Assembly (NCBI RefSeq): GCF_039542055.1
Contig: NZ_BAABHK010000012.1
Span: 287,514-351,513, forward strand
Origin: Actinoallomurus vinaceus
GTDB lineage: Bacteria > Actinomycetota > Actinomycetes > Streptosporangiales > Streptosporangiaceae
Length of the DNA stretch: 64,000 bases
Reading direction: 5' to 3'
In this document: positions 1 to 8,392 of the stretch, piece after piece
Position numbering within the stretch: the first letter of the stretch is position 1
Layout: each line of letters starts with the position of its first letter
Program-made: the position numbers and the translations under genes
The notes under the pieces: model-generated
What the model was told of the DNA's origin: nothing
What the model saw: the letters and a program-made list of their open reading frames with translations, nothing else
Databases searched by the model: none

Positions 1-879
1 GCCGCGGCGCGTGACGGCGATCGCGGCGGCGGCGTTGGCCCGCAGCGCGGCCCGCGTCGGCGACAGCCCTTCCGCGAGGCCGGCGACGAAGACGCCGACG
101 TGCGCGTCACCGGCGCCGTTGCTGTCGACCGCCCGTACGTCGAAGGTCGGGACGCGCAGGACCTCGGCTCCGGGCATGGCGAGGACGCACCCGGCCGGGC
201 CGATGCGGACGACGACACCGGACCGTCCCGTTCGCCGGGCCAGTGCCACGGCCGCCTGCTCCGGATCGGCATGCCCGGTCGTCGCGATCGCCTCGTCGAG
301 ATTGCAGCTCCACCAGTCGGCGCGGTCGAGCACCGGCCCGAGGACGTCGGCGGGTATCTCGGCGACGAGCGGACCCGGATCGACGATCACGACGGTGCTT
401 CGGGGAAGCGTCCTCAGCCAGCGGGTGAGGGCGTCCCGGTTGGCGGGGTAGGCCAGGCCGTACCCGGACACGTAGACGGCGTCGTCGGCCCGCAGCCGGA
501 TCCCGGCGAGCTGTTCGTACGTCAGCGCCGCCTCCGCACCGGTGGCGGTGACGAAGGTGCGCTCTCCCGTACCGTCGACGAACGCGACGTCGAAGCCGGT
601 GTCGACATCGGCGGTCGGCTCCTGAAGGACGGAGATGCCGGCCTCGGCCAGCCGGGCACGGGCGAGATCGCCGAACAGCCCGGTGCCGTGGGACCCGCCA
701 TAGGCGACCTCGAGGCCCTGCCGCGCGCTCGCGACCATCACGTTGTAGCCGCCGCCCGGAGTGATCCGGCTGGAGCCGGCGAGGACGTCTCCGCCCGGCC
801 GTGGCAGCGCGGGCACCTCCATGACCACGTCGATGAGGACGTTGCCGACATGGACCAGCCGGCCGATGGAGGGCCTCAC
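1..879 (-). CDS. PfkB-family carbohydrate kinase (C-terminus cut by window edge)
   Basis: Ribokinase-type kinase that should phosphorylate a sugar or nucleoside in the cytosol. Translation of the complement from GTG at 879 gives 293 residues without a stop. It has the N-terminal sugar-site motif PGGGYNVMVAS near residue 35 and the C-terminal anion-hole motif SNGAGDAH near residue 265, whose Asp is the family's catalytic base. The family is about 300 residues long, so only a few residues are missing. The start overlaps the permease stop as GTGA, so it is the last gene of a translationally coupled operon. The hydrolase and permease neighbours suggest it takes the sugar released from a nucleoside-like substrate. 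E. coli YegV is the parallel. The substrate is unknown. Confidence 0.88.
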   Translation of the reverse strand, partial: MRPSIGRLVHVGNVLIDVVMEVPALPRPGGDVLAGSSRITPGGGYNVMVASARQGLEVAYGGSHGTGLFGDLARARLAEAGISVLQEPTADVDTGFDVAFVDGTGERTFVTATGAEAALTYEQLAGIRLRADDAVYVSGYGLAYPANRDALTRWLRTLPRSTVVIVDPGPLVAEIPADVLGPVLDRADWWSCNLDEAIATTGHADPEQAAVALARRTGRSGVVVRIGPAGCVLAMPGAEVLRVPTFDVRAVDSNGAGDAHVGVFVAGLAEGLSPTRAALRANAAAAIAVTRRG

Positions 880-2345
880 GAGCTCACCCTGCTCATCTCG
901 TGGGCCGGCCGCCCGGACCGGCGGGCGCCGCCCTGGCCCGTGGCGGCACGCAGGCCCAGATAGACGAGGGCGGCCACGGCGAACGCGACGAGCCAGCCGA
1001 GTCCGTTGCGCGCCGGCCAGGTGTGCGACAGCGGCCCCGCGAACCACACGTCGGTGTCGGAGGTCTGGGCGACGGTGAACAGCAGCCCGGTGACGATGCC
1101 CGCCACCCACGCGGTGAAGGCGGGCCAGGCCACGCCGCCACGGTGCCAGTAGACGCCGCCGCGCGTGGTGTCCATCAGCCCGTCCGGGTCGTACTCCCGC
1201 CGGGTCCCCATGTCCACGAGGAACACGGCGACCCACGACGTGATGGCGACGGCGAGCAGGGAGATGAACGTGATGAACGGTCCGTAGAAGTTCTTCGCGA
1301 TCAGCATCAGGTAGACGCCGCCGGCCAGGGTGAGCACGACGTCGATGCCGACCGCGACCACGCGGCGGAGCCGGATGCCCAGGGTGATCATGGTGAGGCC
1401 GGCCGAGTACACCGAGAGGTGGTTGGACAGCAGCAGGCCGCCGAACGCCGCCAGCAGGTAGGGGACGGCCATCCAGGAGGGCAGCATGGCCTGGATCGCG
1501 GCGACCGGGTCGGAGGCGGCGGCGAGCGTGTGGTCACCCGTCGACAGCAGGCCGCCGAGGGAGATGAGAAGGACCAGCGGGACTCCGGCGCCGGCCGCGG
1601 CGGCCGCGACGATCCGGCGGCCGGGAACCTGGCGTGGCTGGTAGCGGGCCATGTCGGCGCCCGCGTTCGCCCAGCCGATGCCCGTCCCGCCGGCGATCAC
1701 GCCGATCCCGGCGATCATTGCGCCGGCCGGTGCGGCGGGTGCGTGGAGCACCGCGTGCCAGTGCACCTTCGTGACGAGGAAGCCGCCGACGACGAGGTTG
1801 AGTGCGCCGAAGACGTACGTCGCCCGCTGCTGGATCCATACCAGGGTGGCATGCCCGAGCCCGGACACGAGCAGGGTGAGGGCCACGAAGGCGAGCAGGC
1901 ACACGACGGTGAGCACGGAACCCGCGCCGACGCCGAAGGCGATGTGGAGGATGGCGAGCAGGGCGTACGCGGCGGTGGTCGTGTTCACCACTTCCCAGCC
2001 GACGCGTGACAGCCATGACACCAGGGTCGGGCCGTGGTTGCCCCGCGGTCCGAAGACCGCCCGGGACAGCGTCATGCTCGGCGCGCCGCCCCACTTCCCG
2101 GCGACGCTGATGAGCCCGACGAGGGCGAACGAGCCGAAGGAGCCGATGGCGCCGACGAGAACGGCCTGCCAGATGTTCATGCCGCGGAACGCGACCAGAG
2201 TCGCGCCGAGCGGCAGCGCGAGGATGGAGATGTTGGCGGCGAACCACACCCAGAAGAGCTGCAGCGGACCGCCGCGGCGTTCCTCGTCGGGCACGGGCTC
2301 GATGCCGCGGGTTTCGACGGCACCGACCTTGTTGTCGTTGGACAT
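876..2345 (-). CDS. NCS1-family nucleobase/nucleoside-type permease
   Basis: A 489-residue integral membrane transporter of the purine-cytosine permease (NCS1) family, expected to use a cation gradient to import nucleobases or related compounds. It starts MSNDNKVGAVETRG and has about twelve hydrophobic segments. The first contains the family's LFWVWFAANISILALPLG-type sequence, followed by GKWGGAPSMTLSRAVFG. I chose the ATG at 2345 because GAGAAGG lies just upstream and the longer open frame before it has no transporter character. It lies 31 bases after the hydrolase and overlaps the kinase by 4 bases. The hydrolase and kinase suggest the cargo is a ribosylated base or analogue, which is inference. 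Confidence 0.9.
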   Translation of the reverse strand: MSNDNKVGAVETRGIEPVPDEERRGGPLQLFWVWFAANISILALPLGATLVAFRGMNIWQAVLVGAIGSFGSFALVGLISVAGKWGGAPSMTLSRAVFGPRGNHGPTLVSWLSRVGWEVVNTTTAAYALLAILHIAFGVGAGSVLTVVCLLAFVALTLLVSGLGHATLVWIQQRATYVFGALNLVVGGFLVTKVHWHAVLHAPAAPAGAMIAGIGVIAGGTGIGWANAGADMARYQPRQVPGRRIVAAAAAGAGVPLVLLISLGGLLSTGDHTLAAASDPVAAIQAMLPSWMAVPYLLAAFGGLLLSNHLSVYSAGLTMITLGIRLRRVVAVGIDVVLTLAGGVYLMLIAKNFYGPFITFISLLAVAITSWVAVFLVDMGTRREYDPDGLMDTTRGGVYWHRGGVAWPAFTAWVAGIVTGLLFTVAQTSDTDVWFAGPLSHTWPARNGLGWLVAFAVAALVYLGLRAATGQGGARRSGRPAHEMSRVSS

Positions 2346-2376
2346 GGGGACCTTCTCGGGGGTCGAGTGGGGGCGG

Positions 2377-3378
2377 TCAGGCCCCGTTGCGCAGGGTGAG
2401 GAGGCGGAGCGCCAGGTCGTCGAGGGGGAGGCCGTTGACCCGGCGCACGGTCGCGACGGCTTCTTCGGGCAGGGACCGGAGGCCGTGGCAGGCCCCCGCG
2501 ATGGCTCCGGCGATCGCCGCGATCGTGTCGCAGTCGCCGCCGAGTGAGGCCGCGAGCAGGCATGCCTGCCACGGGTCGTCCGGGTACAGGGCGAGGACCG
2601 CGAAAGCGGCCGGCACCGACTCCTGGGTGGCCACGCTGGTGCCGACGAGGTCGTAGATGTCCTCGGCGGCGGCCGCGACGGGCTGGCCCGCCACGAGACC
2701 GGTCGCCCACCGGATGCGTGCGGCGATGTCGGCGGCGGCCACCCAGTGACCACGGCGGACGCCGGCGGCCGCGGCGCGTTCCGCGTGCCGGACGGCCTCT
2801 TTCATGTCCGCGCCGTCGATCCCGGCGCTCACGGCCGCCGCGACGGCCGCGGCGCCGGCGAGGGCGACGCTGGTGTTGTGGGTGACGAGGCTCGCCTCGA
2901 CGACGCTGTCGAGAAGGGAGTCGGGCCCGCCCCCGCCGGCGGCGATGCCGACGGGTGTGATCCGCATCGCGGCGCCGTTGGTGTCGCCGTGACGGCCGGC
3001 GTCCTCGACCGGTGTGCCACCGGCGACGGCGGCCACGGCGCGTTTCGTCGACGGGCCGAGCAGGTCCAGCGAACCCCGCCGGCGCATGTCGTCCTCCCAG
3101 TCCAGCAGGGACCGGGCCAGCACGACCGGATCGATCCGCCCGCCGCCGTCGATCAGCAGGCGGGCGAGCAGGACGGCCTGCTCGGTGTCGTCGGTGACCG
3201 CTCCGGCCGGCATTCCGGCTGCCAGGGGCTGGTCCGGCGGCGCGGCCTCGAATCCGGTGAGCGTCCCGAACGTCTCCTGGATCTTCTGCCGGGGCAGCGA
3301 CTGGGTCGGCATGCCGAGCGCGTCACCGATCGCCAGCCCGTACAGCGCTCCGAGGGCGCGGTCGGCGGCACCGGTCAT
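2377..3378 (-). CDS. ADP-ribosylglycohydrolase (DraG/YegU) family protein
   Basis: A 333-residue all-alpha hydrolase with a binuclear magnesium site. The metal motifs are visible: GDALGMPTQ near residue 20, TDDTE near residue 63, GDTNGAAMR near 130 and GGDCDTIAAIAGAI near 285. The family removes ADP-ribose from proteins or cleaves other N-ribosyl bonds. Between a permease, a sugar kinase and a GntR regulator, a catabolic N-glycoside hydrolase role is more likely than protein de-ADP-ribosylation. The start overlaps the gntR stop (ATGA). E. coli yegU sits in the same kind of cluster. The substrate cannot be read from sequence. Confidence 0.9.
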   Translation of the reverse strand: MTGAADRALGALYGLAIGDALGMPTQSLPRQKIQETFGTLTGFEAAPPDQPLAAGMPAGAVTDDTEQAVLLARLLIDGGGRIDPVVLARSLLDWEDDMRRRGSLDLLGPSTKRAVAAVAGGTPVEDAGRHGDTNGAAMRITPVGIAAGGGGPDSLLDSVVEASLVTHNTSVALAGAAAVAAAVSAGIDGADMKEAVRHAERAAAAGVRRGHWVAAADIAARIRWATGLVAGQPVAAAAEDIYDLVGTSVATQESVPAAFAVLALYPDDPWQACLLAASLGGDCDTIAAIAGAIAGACHGLRSLPEEAVATVRRVNGLPLDDLALRLLTLRNGA

Positions 3379-4091
3379 GAGGAGGCCCCGAAACGCAGGT
3401 GCAGCTGGAACCGCGCCGGGTCGAGCAGGCTCTCGACGTGCTCCACGAGGTCACCGGCCGCGGTCCAGCTGGCGCGCCGCGTGCGGAGGAACCACTCACC
3501 GGGCCGGCGGCCCAGTTCCTCCGCGTCCGTGGCCTCGAGGGGCCCGGCCGACACCCATTCGTCGCCGTGGTCGGCGTAGAGCCCAACGGAGGCCAGTGTC
3601 GCGGTCAGCGATCCTTCGATCAGACCCCTGGCGGGCAGGTCGAGCAGGCCGTCGACGCCGGGGATCCGGCTGCGCTCCAGCGACACCGCCGCCCCGTCCG
3701 TCAGGGTCCGCACGCGGTCGACGGCGAAGAACGACGACGAGTCCAGGCCGAGCCGCTCCGCGAGGCCGGGGTCGTCGACCCTCTCCAGGCGCAGCAGCCG
3801 GGTCTCGGTGGCCACGCCCTGGTCGGCCAGCGCGCGGGCCCAGCCCAGCCGATCATCGATCAGGCGTCCGTCGAAGGTGACGAACGATCCCTTTCCCGAA
3901 TGGGTCGAGATGAGCCCTTCCCGGCTCAGCTCGGTCAGCGCCGAGCGAATGGTGTTCCGGCTGACCGAGAACCGGGCGGCGAGGGCGTGCTCACCGGGAA
4001 GCCTGCTGCCCCGCTTCAACCGGCCGGCCCGGATCTCCCCGGCCAGGGTGCGGGCGATGTTCTGATGCTTGAGGGCAGGAGAGTCCGTCAT
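3375..4091 (-). CDS. GntR-family regulator with UTRA ligand domain
   Basis: A HutC-subfamily repressor of about 238 residues. Residues 1-75 form the winged helix (RLPGEHALAARFSVSRNTIRSAL, then GLISTHSGKGSFV). Residues 90-238 are a UTRA domain (FAVDRVRTLTDG, SLERSRIPG). I prefer the ATG at 4091 because AGGGG stands 5 bases upstream; a GTG at 4097 would overlap that site. It is the first gene of the operon with the hydrolase, permease and kinase. An imperfect palindrome just upstream could be its own operator. The effector is probably a phosphorylated pathway product, by analogy with other UTRA proteins. Confidence 0.92.
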   Translation of the reverse strand: MTDSPALKHQNIARTLAGEIRAGRLKRGSRLPGEHALAARFSVSRNTIRSALTELSREGLISTHSGKGSFVTFDGRLIDDRLGWARALADQGVATETRLLRLERVDDPGLAERLGLDSSSFFAVDRVRTLTDGAAVSLERSRIPGVDGLLDLPARGLIEGSLTATLASVGLYADHGDEWVSAGPLEATDAEELGRRPGEWFLRTRRASWTAAGDLVEHVESLLDPARFQLHLRFGASS

Positions 4092-4108
4092 GTCCACCCC
4101 TGTCCTCT

Positions 4109-4126
4109 GACCTGTTCAGACATGTC
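4109..4126. promoter_or_regulatory. candidate GntR operator
   Basis: GACcTGT-TCAG-ACAtGTC is an 18-base inverted repeat with one mismatched pair, directly upstream of the gntR start. HutC-type regulators bind short GT...AC palindromes, so autoregulation is plausible. No second copy was identified. Confidence 0.4.
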
Positions 4127-4213
4127 CAGCACCGTACGCTCGGGACACACGACCCGACAAGCCCCAAAACAGACATTCGGTCATCGATGTTGCCGGGGTG
4201 TCGCCGGTCCACG

Positions 4214-4483
4214 ATGCTGATCGGCGTGCCGGGACAGAGGAAGCGGAAGTGGCGGCGGGAAGACCTGCAACGGCGGCTCAAGGCCGCGTACGAGGAGCGG
4301 GCGGGGCACTGGGAGGTCGTCTTCCAGACCTGCGACGAAGCCGAGTGGCGGGACTTCAGACGCCGCTTCGCGTCCGAGTTCGAGGCGGTCGACCCGTCGA
4401 TGGTCCGGGTCGACATGCTCTGCGGACGATTGGTGCAGCCCACCACCTACCGGATGAGCGTGTTCGTGCCGGAGCCTGAATAA
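4214..4483 (+). CDS. small conserved-type hypothetical protein
   Basis: I do not recognise this gene. It encodes about 89 residues starting MLIGVPGQRKRKWRR. It is basic at the N-terminus, Trp- and Glu-rich in the middle (GHWEVVFQTCDEAEWRDFRRRF), and ends VPEPE, with no signal peptide or membrane segment. An upstream ATG at 4187 would add nine residues (MLPGCRRST). No strong ribosome site separates the two starts. It diverges from the gntR operon and is convergent with the small secreted protein at 4535. The coding base pattern looks real, with G/C in third positions. Confidence 0.55.
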   Translation: MLIGVPGQRKRKWRREDLQRRLKAAYEERAGHWEVVFQTCDEAEWRDFRRRFASEFEAVDPSMVRVDMLCGRLVQPTTYRMSVFVPEPE

Positions 4484-4534
4484 CGCGATCGGGCCGCGCC
4501 CTGCGAAGAGAGCGCGACCCGATGGCGAATACTC

Positions 4535-4855
4535 TTAGTCGTCTTCGAGCTGCCGCTGGAACTGGTTCTGGCGCTCGAACTGGTTCTGCCGCTCCGCCTG
4601 CGCCTGCGTGTTCCGCGCGATGGCGATGTTGTTGTTCCGGTTACGAATCCGGATGCGGAGGTGGTTGAACAGCTCGTTCTGGTTGGCGTTGAAGTTCCGG
4701 TGGTGCGAGAAGAACCGGAAATGGTGGGAGGAGCTGCCGCAGCAGCCGCCGCCACCCCAGGTGGGAACCGACGCGGACGCGGGCGAGCTCGTGAACAGGG
4801 CCCCGGCGGCCGCCGTGAGGACCAGGCCGCCGACGGTGCACGTCTTCTTCAGCAC
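4535..4855 (-). CDS. small secreted Asn/Gln/His-rich protein
   Basis: A 106-residue exported protein. Residues 1-29 are a Sec signal peptide (KK, then VGGLVLTAAAGALF, ending ASAS). The mature part starts with a Gly-Cys stretch (WGGGGCCGSS), then HHFRFFSHHRNFNANQNELFNH, an Arg-Asn alternation (RIRIRNRNNN), and a duplicated ERQNQF unit near the C-terminus. The start is GTG at 4855 with AAGGAG about 8 bases upstream. This low-complexity pattern is unlike enzymes and suggests a structural surface or metal-binding peptide. It is not a chaplin by motif. Function unknown. Confidence 0.8.
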   Translation of the reverse strand: MLKKTCTVGGLVLTAAAGALFTSSPASASVPTWGGGGCCGSSSHHFRFFSHHRNFNANQNELFNHLRIRIRNRNNNIAIARNTQAQAERQNQFERQNQFQRQLEDD

Positions 4856-5248
4856 GTCAATCTCCTTGTTGTCGGGATCAAGCGATAGCCGTCACTAGCC
4901 GCGCTCTCCCGGTTTTCGGGACTGCGCTGCAATTTGTAACATTCCCCGGTAGATTCCCGACAAGACAACTGCAAGGTAAGATGGCAACAAAGACGCAGTT
5001 CTACAAATCGGACCTATCGTGCTGTACCACGGTTAAGGGCCGCATTGGCCGCTAGGGTGGGCAGAATCCTTCGTTCGGCCGACCCCGGCGGCGTTTGGCG
5101 GCGCTTTGCCCGATTCGCGCCCGTGCTACCTGACCGGGAAAATCCCGACATTAGTGCTGAAGTTCGCTGAGCCCTTTTCGTCGTGGCAGGCGGCCGCCCT
5201 TCCTCACACCGCCCGCGCCCCGCGCCGTGAGGCGCTCGGCGTGTGCCG
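4856..5248. other. intergenic region, no gene seen
   Basis: This 393-base gap is less GC-rich than its surroundings between about 4900 and 5010. It holds the 5' region of the small secreted protein on the minus strand and the downstream side of the BadF kinase. No open frame with actinomycete codon bias, tRNA or clear hairpin was found. Confidence 0.6.
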
Positions 5249-6226
5249 TCACCGCGCCTGAGCGCCTCCCTTGCCGAAATGCGCGCGCAGGCGGTCGTAC
5301 GCCTCCGGCGGCGCCCCGGCGGCGTCGAGGCCGAGAAGGGCGGCGCCGAGCAGTGGGGGAGCCTCGACGACGACGGGCTTGGCCTGCGGGGCGAGCCCCG
5401 CCAGCCGGTCCTCGACCGCGGTCATCAGCTGGGGATGCCTGGCGGCGAGGACGCCACCGCCGAGGACGACCTCCACCGGAGCGTCGAGCAGGTCCAGACG
5501 GCGCAGCGCCACGGTGGCGAGCGCGACGATCTCCTCGGCCTGGCGGTCGACCAGGCTCCGCGCGACCGGGTCGCCCGCCGCCGCGACCGCGAACAGGACC
5601 GGGGACAGCTCTCCCAGTCGCGCTTCGGAGAGCTCCCCGAAGTGGATCGCGAGCGCGACGTCCTCGACGCCGGCGCGACCGAAGTGCGCGGCGACGGCGG
5701 CGGCCAGCGCGGTGTGCGGGCCGCGGCCGTCCTCGGCGCGGACGGCGTGCCACAGCGCCTCCTCGCCGAGGTGGTGACCGCCGCCCCAGTCGCCGGTCAC
5801 CTGCCCGATCGAGGGGAACCGCGCGACCCGCCCGTCGGGGGCGACGCCGGCGCAGTTGATACCGGCCCCGCACACGACCGCGACGCCCCACGGCTCGGTG
5901 GCTCCGGCCCGCAGCAGCGCGAAGGTGTCGTTGCCGACCCGGACGCCGCGGCCCCACCCGCGGTCGGTGAACAGCCGGTGGAACCGCTCCTCCTCCACGG
6001 GCAGGTCGACGTTGGCCAGATAGGCCGAGACGTGGTCGACGGGCGTGCCCGCGCCGGCCGCCGAGAGGGCGCGCGCCACCGTCTCGGCGACGGTGTCCAC
6101 CGCCTCCGTCACGCCGTCGGCGACCGGGCGGAACCCATCGCCGCGCGCGGTGGCCAGGACCTCGCCGCCGGCGGTCAGCACGGCGACGTCGGTCTTGCTG
6201 TTCCCGCCGTCGATCGCCAGGATCAC
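5249..6226 (-). CDS. BadF/BadG-type sugar kinase (N-acetylglucosamine kinase-like)
   Basis: A 325-residue ASKHA-fold kinase. The N-terminal ATP phosphate loop reads ILAIDGGNSKTDVAV. Further motifs are NDTFALLRAG, VVCGAGINCAGV and IGQVTGDWGGGHHLGEEALW, all typical of the BadF/BcrA ATPase group that includes eukaryotic-like GlcNAc kinases. The C-terminal adenosine motif is VVLGGGVLAAR. Start GTG at 6226 overlaps the GH4 stop as GTGA. As the last gene of a sugar import operon it probably phosphorylates the monosaccharide freed by the GH4 enzyme. GlcNAc, glucosamine and glucose are all possible. Confidence 0.87.
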   Translation of the reverse strand: MILAIDGGNSKTDVAVLTAGGEVLATARGDGFRPVADGVTEAVDTVAETVARALSAAGAGTPVDHVSAYLANVDLPVEEERFHRLFTDRGWGRGVRVGNDTFALLRAGATEPWGVAVVCGAGINCAGVAPDGRVARFPSIGQVTGDWGGGHHLGEEALWHAVRAEDGRGPHTALAAAVAAHFGRAGVEDVALAIHFGELSEARLGELSPVLFAVAAAGDPVARSLVDRQAEEIVALATVALRRLDLLDAPVEVVLGGGVLAARHPQLMTAVEDRLAGLAPQAKPVVVEAPPLLGAALLGLDAAGAPPEAYDRLRAHFGKGGAQAR

Positions 6227-7485
6227 GCGCTCACCGCCCAGGGCAGGTGGGCGGCGTTCGCGGCGACGAGGCGGGGGGCGAGCTCGTCGGCGATGCTCGC
6301 CTGCCCGATCAGCGGGTGGGCCAGCAGCGCGTCGGCGACCCGGTCCACGCCGCCCTTCCGCGCCGCCTCCAGGGCCAGCTCCTCGTACGCGGCGACGTGC
6401 GCGATCAGCCCGGCGTACAGCGGCTCGACCGGGTCGACCGGCAGCGGTTCGGGCCCGGACGCGGTGATCCGGGCCGGGACCTCGATGACCGCCTCGTCCG
6501 GCAGGAACGGCAGCCGGCCGCCGTTGCGGACGTTGACGACCTGGACGTCGCCGCGGTCGCCCGCCAGGGAGGCGACCAGGTCGACGGCGGCCTCGGAGTA
6601 GTACGCTCCGCCGCGTTCCTCCAGCAGGGCCGGTTTCTCGTCGAGCGCCGGGTCGGCGTACATCTCCAGCAGGCCCTCCTCGATCACCGCGACCTGCTCC
6701 GCCCGCGAGGGTGCGTGCAGCTGCTCGGCGACGACCGCGTCGTGCTCGTAGAAGTAGCGCAGGTAGTACGACGGGACGACGCCGAGGCGGCGGATGAGGG
6801 CGGCCGGCAGCTCGAGGTCGGCGGCGATCTCCTCGGCGTGGTCGGCCAGCAGCCGCGGCAGAACGTCCTCGCCGTCGAGGTACACCGCGCGTTCCCAGGT
6901 CAGGTGGTTCAGGCCGACGTGCCCGAGGCGCACGCGGTCGGGCCGGACGCCGAGCGCGGCGGCGAAGCGGCGCTGGAAGCCGATCGCGACGTTGCACAGG
7001 CCGACCGCCCGGTGCCCGGCGTCCAGCAGGGCCCGGGTGACGATCCCGACCGGGTTGGTGAAGTCGACGATCCAGGCGTCCGGCGCGAGTGCGGCGACCC
7101 GGTCGGCGATGTTCAGCACGACGGGTACGGTGCGCAGCGCCTTGGCCAGTCCGCCCGCGCCGGTCGTCTCCTGCCCGACGCAGCCGCAGTCCAGCGGCAG
7201 GGTCTCGTCGACGTGGCGGGCCGCCTGCCCGCCGACGCGCAGCTGCAGGAGCACGGCAGAGGCCCCGTCGACGCCCTCGTCCAGGTCGGACGTCGTACGG
7301 ATCGTTCCGGGGTGTCCCTGCCGGGCGAAGATGCGCCGGGACAGCCCGCCGACCAGGTCCAGGCGGGTCTTGTCCGGGTCGACCAGCGCCAGCTCCGAGA
7401 CCGGCAGCGTCGCGCGCAGGCGGGCGATGCCGTCGACCAGCTCCGGCGTGTACGTCGACCCGCCGCCGACCACACAGATCTTCAT
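6223..7485 (-). CDS. GH4 family glycosidase (6-phospho-beta-glucosidase-like)
   Basis: A 420-residue NAD- and divalent-metal-dependent glycosidase. Residues 1-12 form the NAD Rossmann start (MKICVVGGGSTYTPEL). The GH4 metal motifs follow: GLCNVAIGFQRRF near residue 175, with the metal Cys, and LGHVGLNHLTWER near 195, with the metal His. DFTNPVGIVTRALL is also typical. Length matches the family. It starts as ATGA overlapping the permease stop. Whether the substrate is phosphorylated is uncertain, because import here is by an ABC transporter rather than a PTS. Either the kinase acts first or this is a non-phospho GH4. Confidence 0.92.
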   Translation of the reverse strand: MKICVVGGGSTYTPELVDGIARLRATLPVSELALVDPDKTRLDLVGGLSRRIFARQGHPGTIRTTSDLDEGVDGASAVLLQLRVGGQAARHVDETLPLDCGCVGQETTGAGGLAKALRTVPVVLNIADRVAALAPDAWIVDFTNPVGIVTRALLDAGHRAVGLCNVAIGFQRRFAAALGVRPDRVRLGHVGLNHLTWERAVYLDGEDVLPRLLADHAEEIAADLELPAALIRRLGVVPSYYLRYFYEHDAVVAEQLHAPSRAEQVAVIEEGLLEMYADPALDEKPALLEERGGAYYSEAAVDLVASLAGDRGDVQVVNVRNGGRLPFLPDEAVIEVPARITASGPEPLPVDPVEPLYAGLIAHVAAYEELALEAARKGGVDRVADALLAHPLIGQASIADELAPRLVAANAAHLPWAVSA

Positions 7486-8378
7486 CCCTTCACCCCCGTC
7501 AGAGTCACGCCCTGGATGAACACACGTTGTGCCAGGAAGAACACGACGATCACCGGCAGCACGGTCAGGAGCGTCGCGGCCATGGTCAGGTTCCATTCGA
7601 CGTGGTGGGCGGCGCGGAAGGTCGACAGGCCCACGGCGAGGGTCCAGGTCTCCGGCTTGGTGTAGATGAGCGGGCCGAAGTAGTCGTTCCAGGCGTAGAA
7701 GAACTGGAACAGCGCGACCGCGGCGATCGCCGGCCGCGCCATCGGCAGGATCACCCGGATCATCGCCCGGAACTCCCCGCAGCCGTCGACCCGTGCCGCG
7801 TCGGTGTACTCCTTCGGGATCGTCAGCAGGAACTGCCGGAGCAGGAAGATCGAGAAGGCGTCGCCGAACAGCAGCGGGAGGATCAGCGGCCACAGCGTGC
7901 CGGTCAGGTGGAAGCGCGCCCACAGGATGTACATCGGCACGATCGTCACCTGCGGCGGCAGCATCATCGTGGTGATGACCAGGACGAATGCCAGCTTGCG
8001 GCCGCGGAAGCGGAACCTCGCCAGGGCGTACGCCACCGGAACGCTCGAGATCAGCATGAAGACGGTGGCCAGGACCGCGTAGATCAACGTGTTGCCGAGC
8101 CAGCGCAGCATCACGCCGTCGTCGGTGGTCAGCGCCTTCCAGAAGTTCCCCCAGTGCCAGCTGCTCGGCCACAGCGCGCCGGTGAGGGTCTGGTCGGAGC
8201 TCATCACCGCGGTGAGGAACATGAAGATCAACGGCGCCAGGAACATGATCGCGAGAGCGATGGCGATCGCGTGGGTCGCCGTCCAGTACAGGAAGCGCCG
8301 CCCGCGCCGCCGTCGTATCCCGGGCCGCAGTGGCGAGCCGACGGCCGACGGGCGTACAGCGAGAGTCGTGCCGGTCAT
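7482..8378 (-). CDS. carbohydrate ABC transporter permease (MalG type)
   Basis: A 298-residue inner-membrane subunit with six hydrophobic segments after a basic N-terminus (GIRRRRGRRFLYW). The cytoplasmic EAA loop reads YTDAARVDGCGEFRAMIRVILPMARP near residue 200 and docks the ATPase. The ATG at 8378 is preceded by AAAGGACG; the much longer open frame upstream belongs to the MalF gene in another frame. No ATPase gene is in the operon, so a shared MsiK-like ATPase encoded elsewhere is likely, as is known in other actinomycetes. Confidence 0.93.
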   Translation of the reverse strand: MTGTTLAVRPSAVGSPLRPGIRRRRGRRFLYWTATHAIAIALAIMFLAPLIFMFLTAVMSSDQTLTGALWPSSWHWGNFWKALTTDDGVMLRWLGNTLIYAVLATVFMLISSVPVAYALARFRFRGRKLAFVLVITTMMLPPQVTIVPMYILWARFHLTGTLWPLILPLLFGDAFSIFLLRQFLLTIPKEYTDAARVDGCGEFRAMIRVILPMARPAIAAVALFQFFYAWNDYFGPLIYTKPETWTLAVGLSTFRAAHHVEWNLTMAATLLTVLPVIVVFFLAQRVFIQGVTLTGVKG

Positions 8379-8392
8379 CTGTCGTCGTCCTT

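Noticed and set aside
5243..6601. Long plus-strand frame opposite the BadF and GH4 genes
   Set aside because: It is the Asp/Arg/Gly-rich mirror of strong minus-strand genes, a usual artefact in high-GC DNA.
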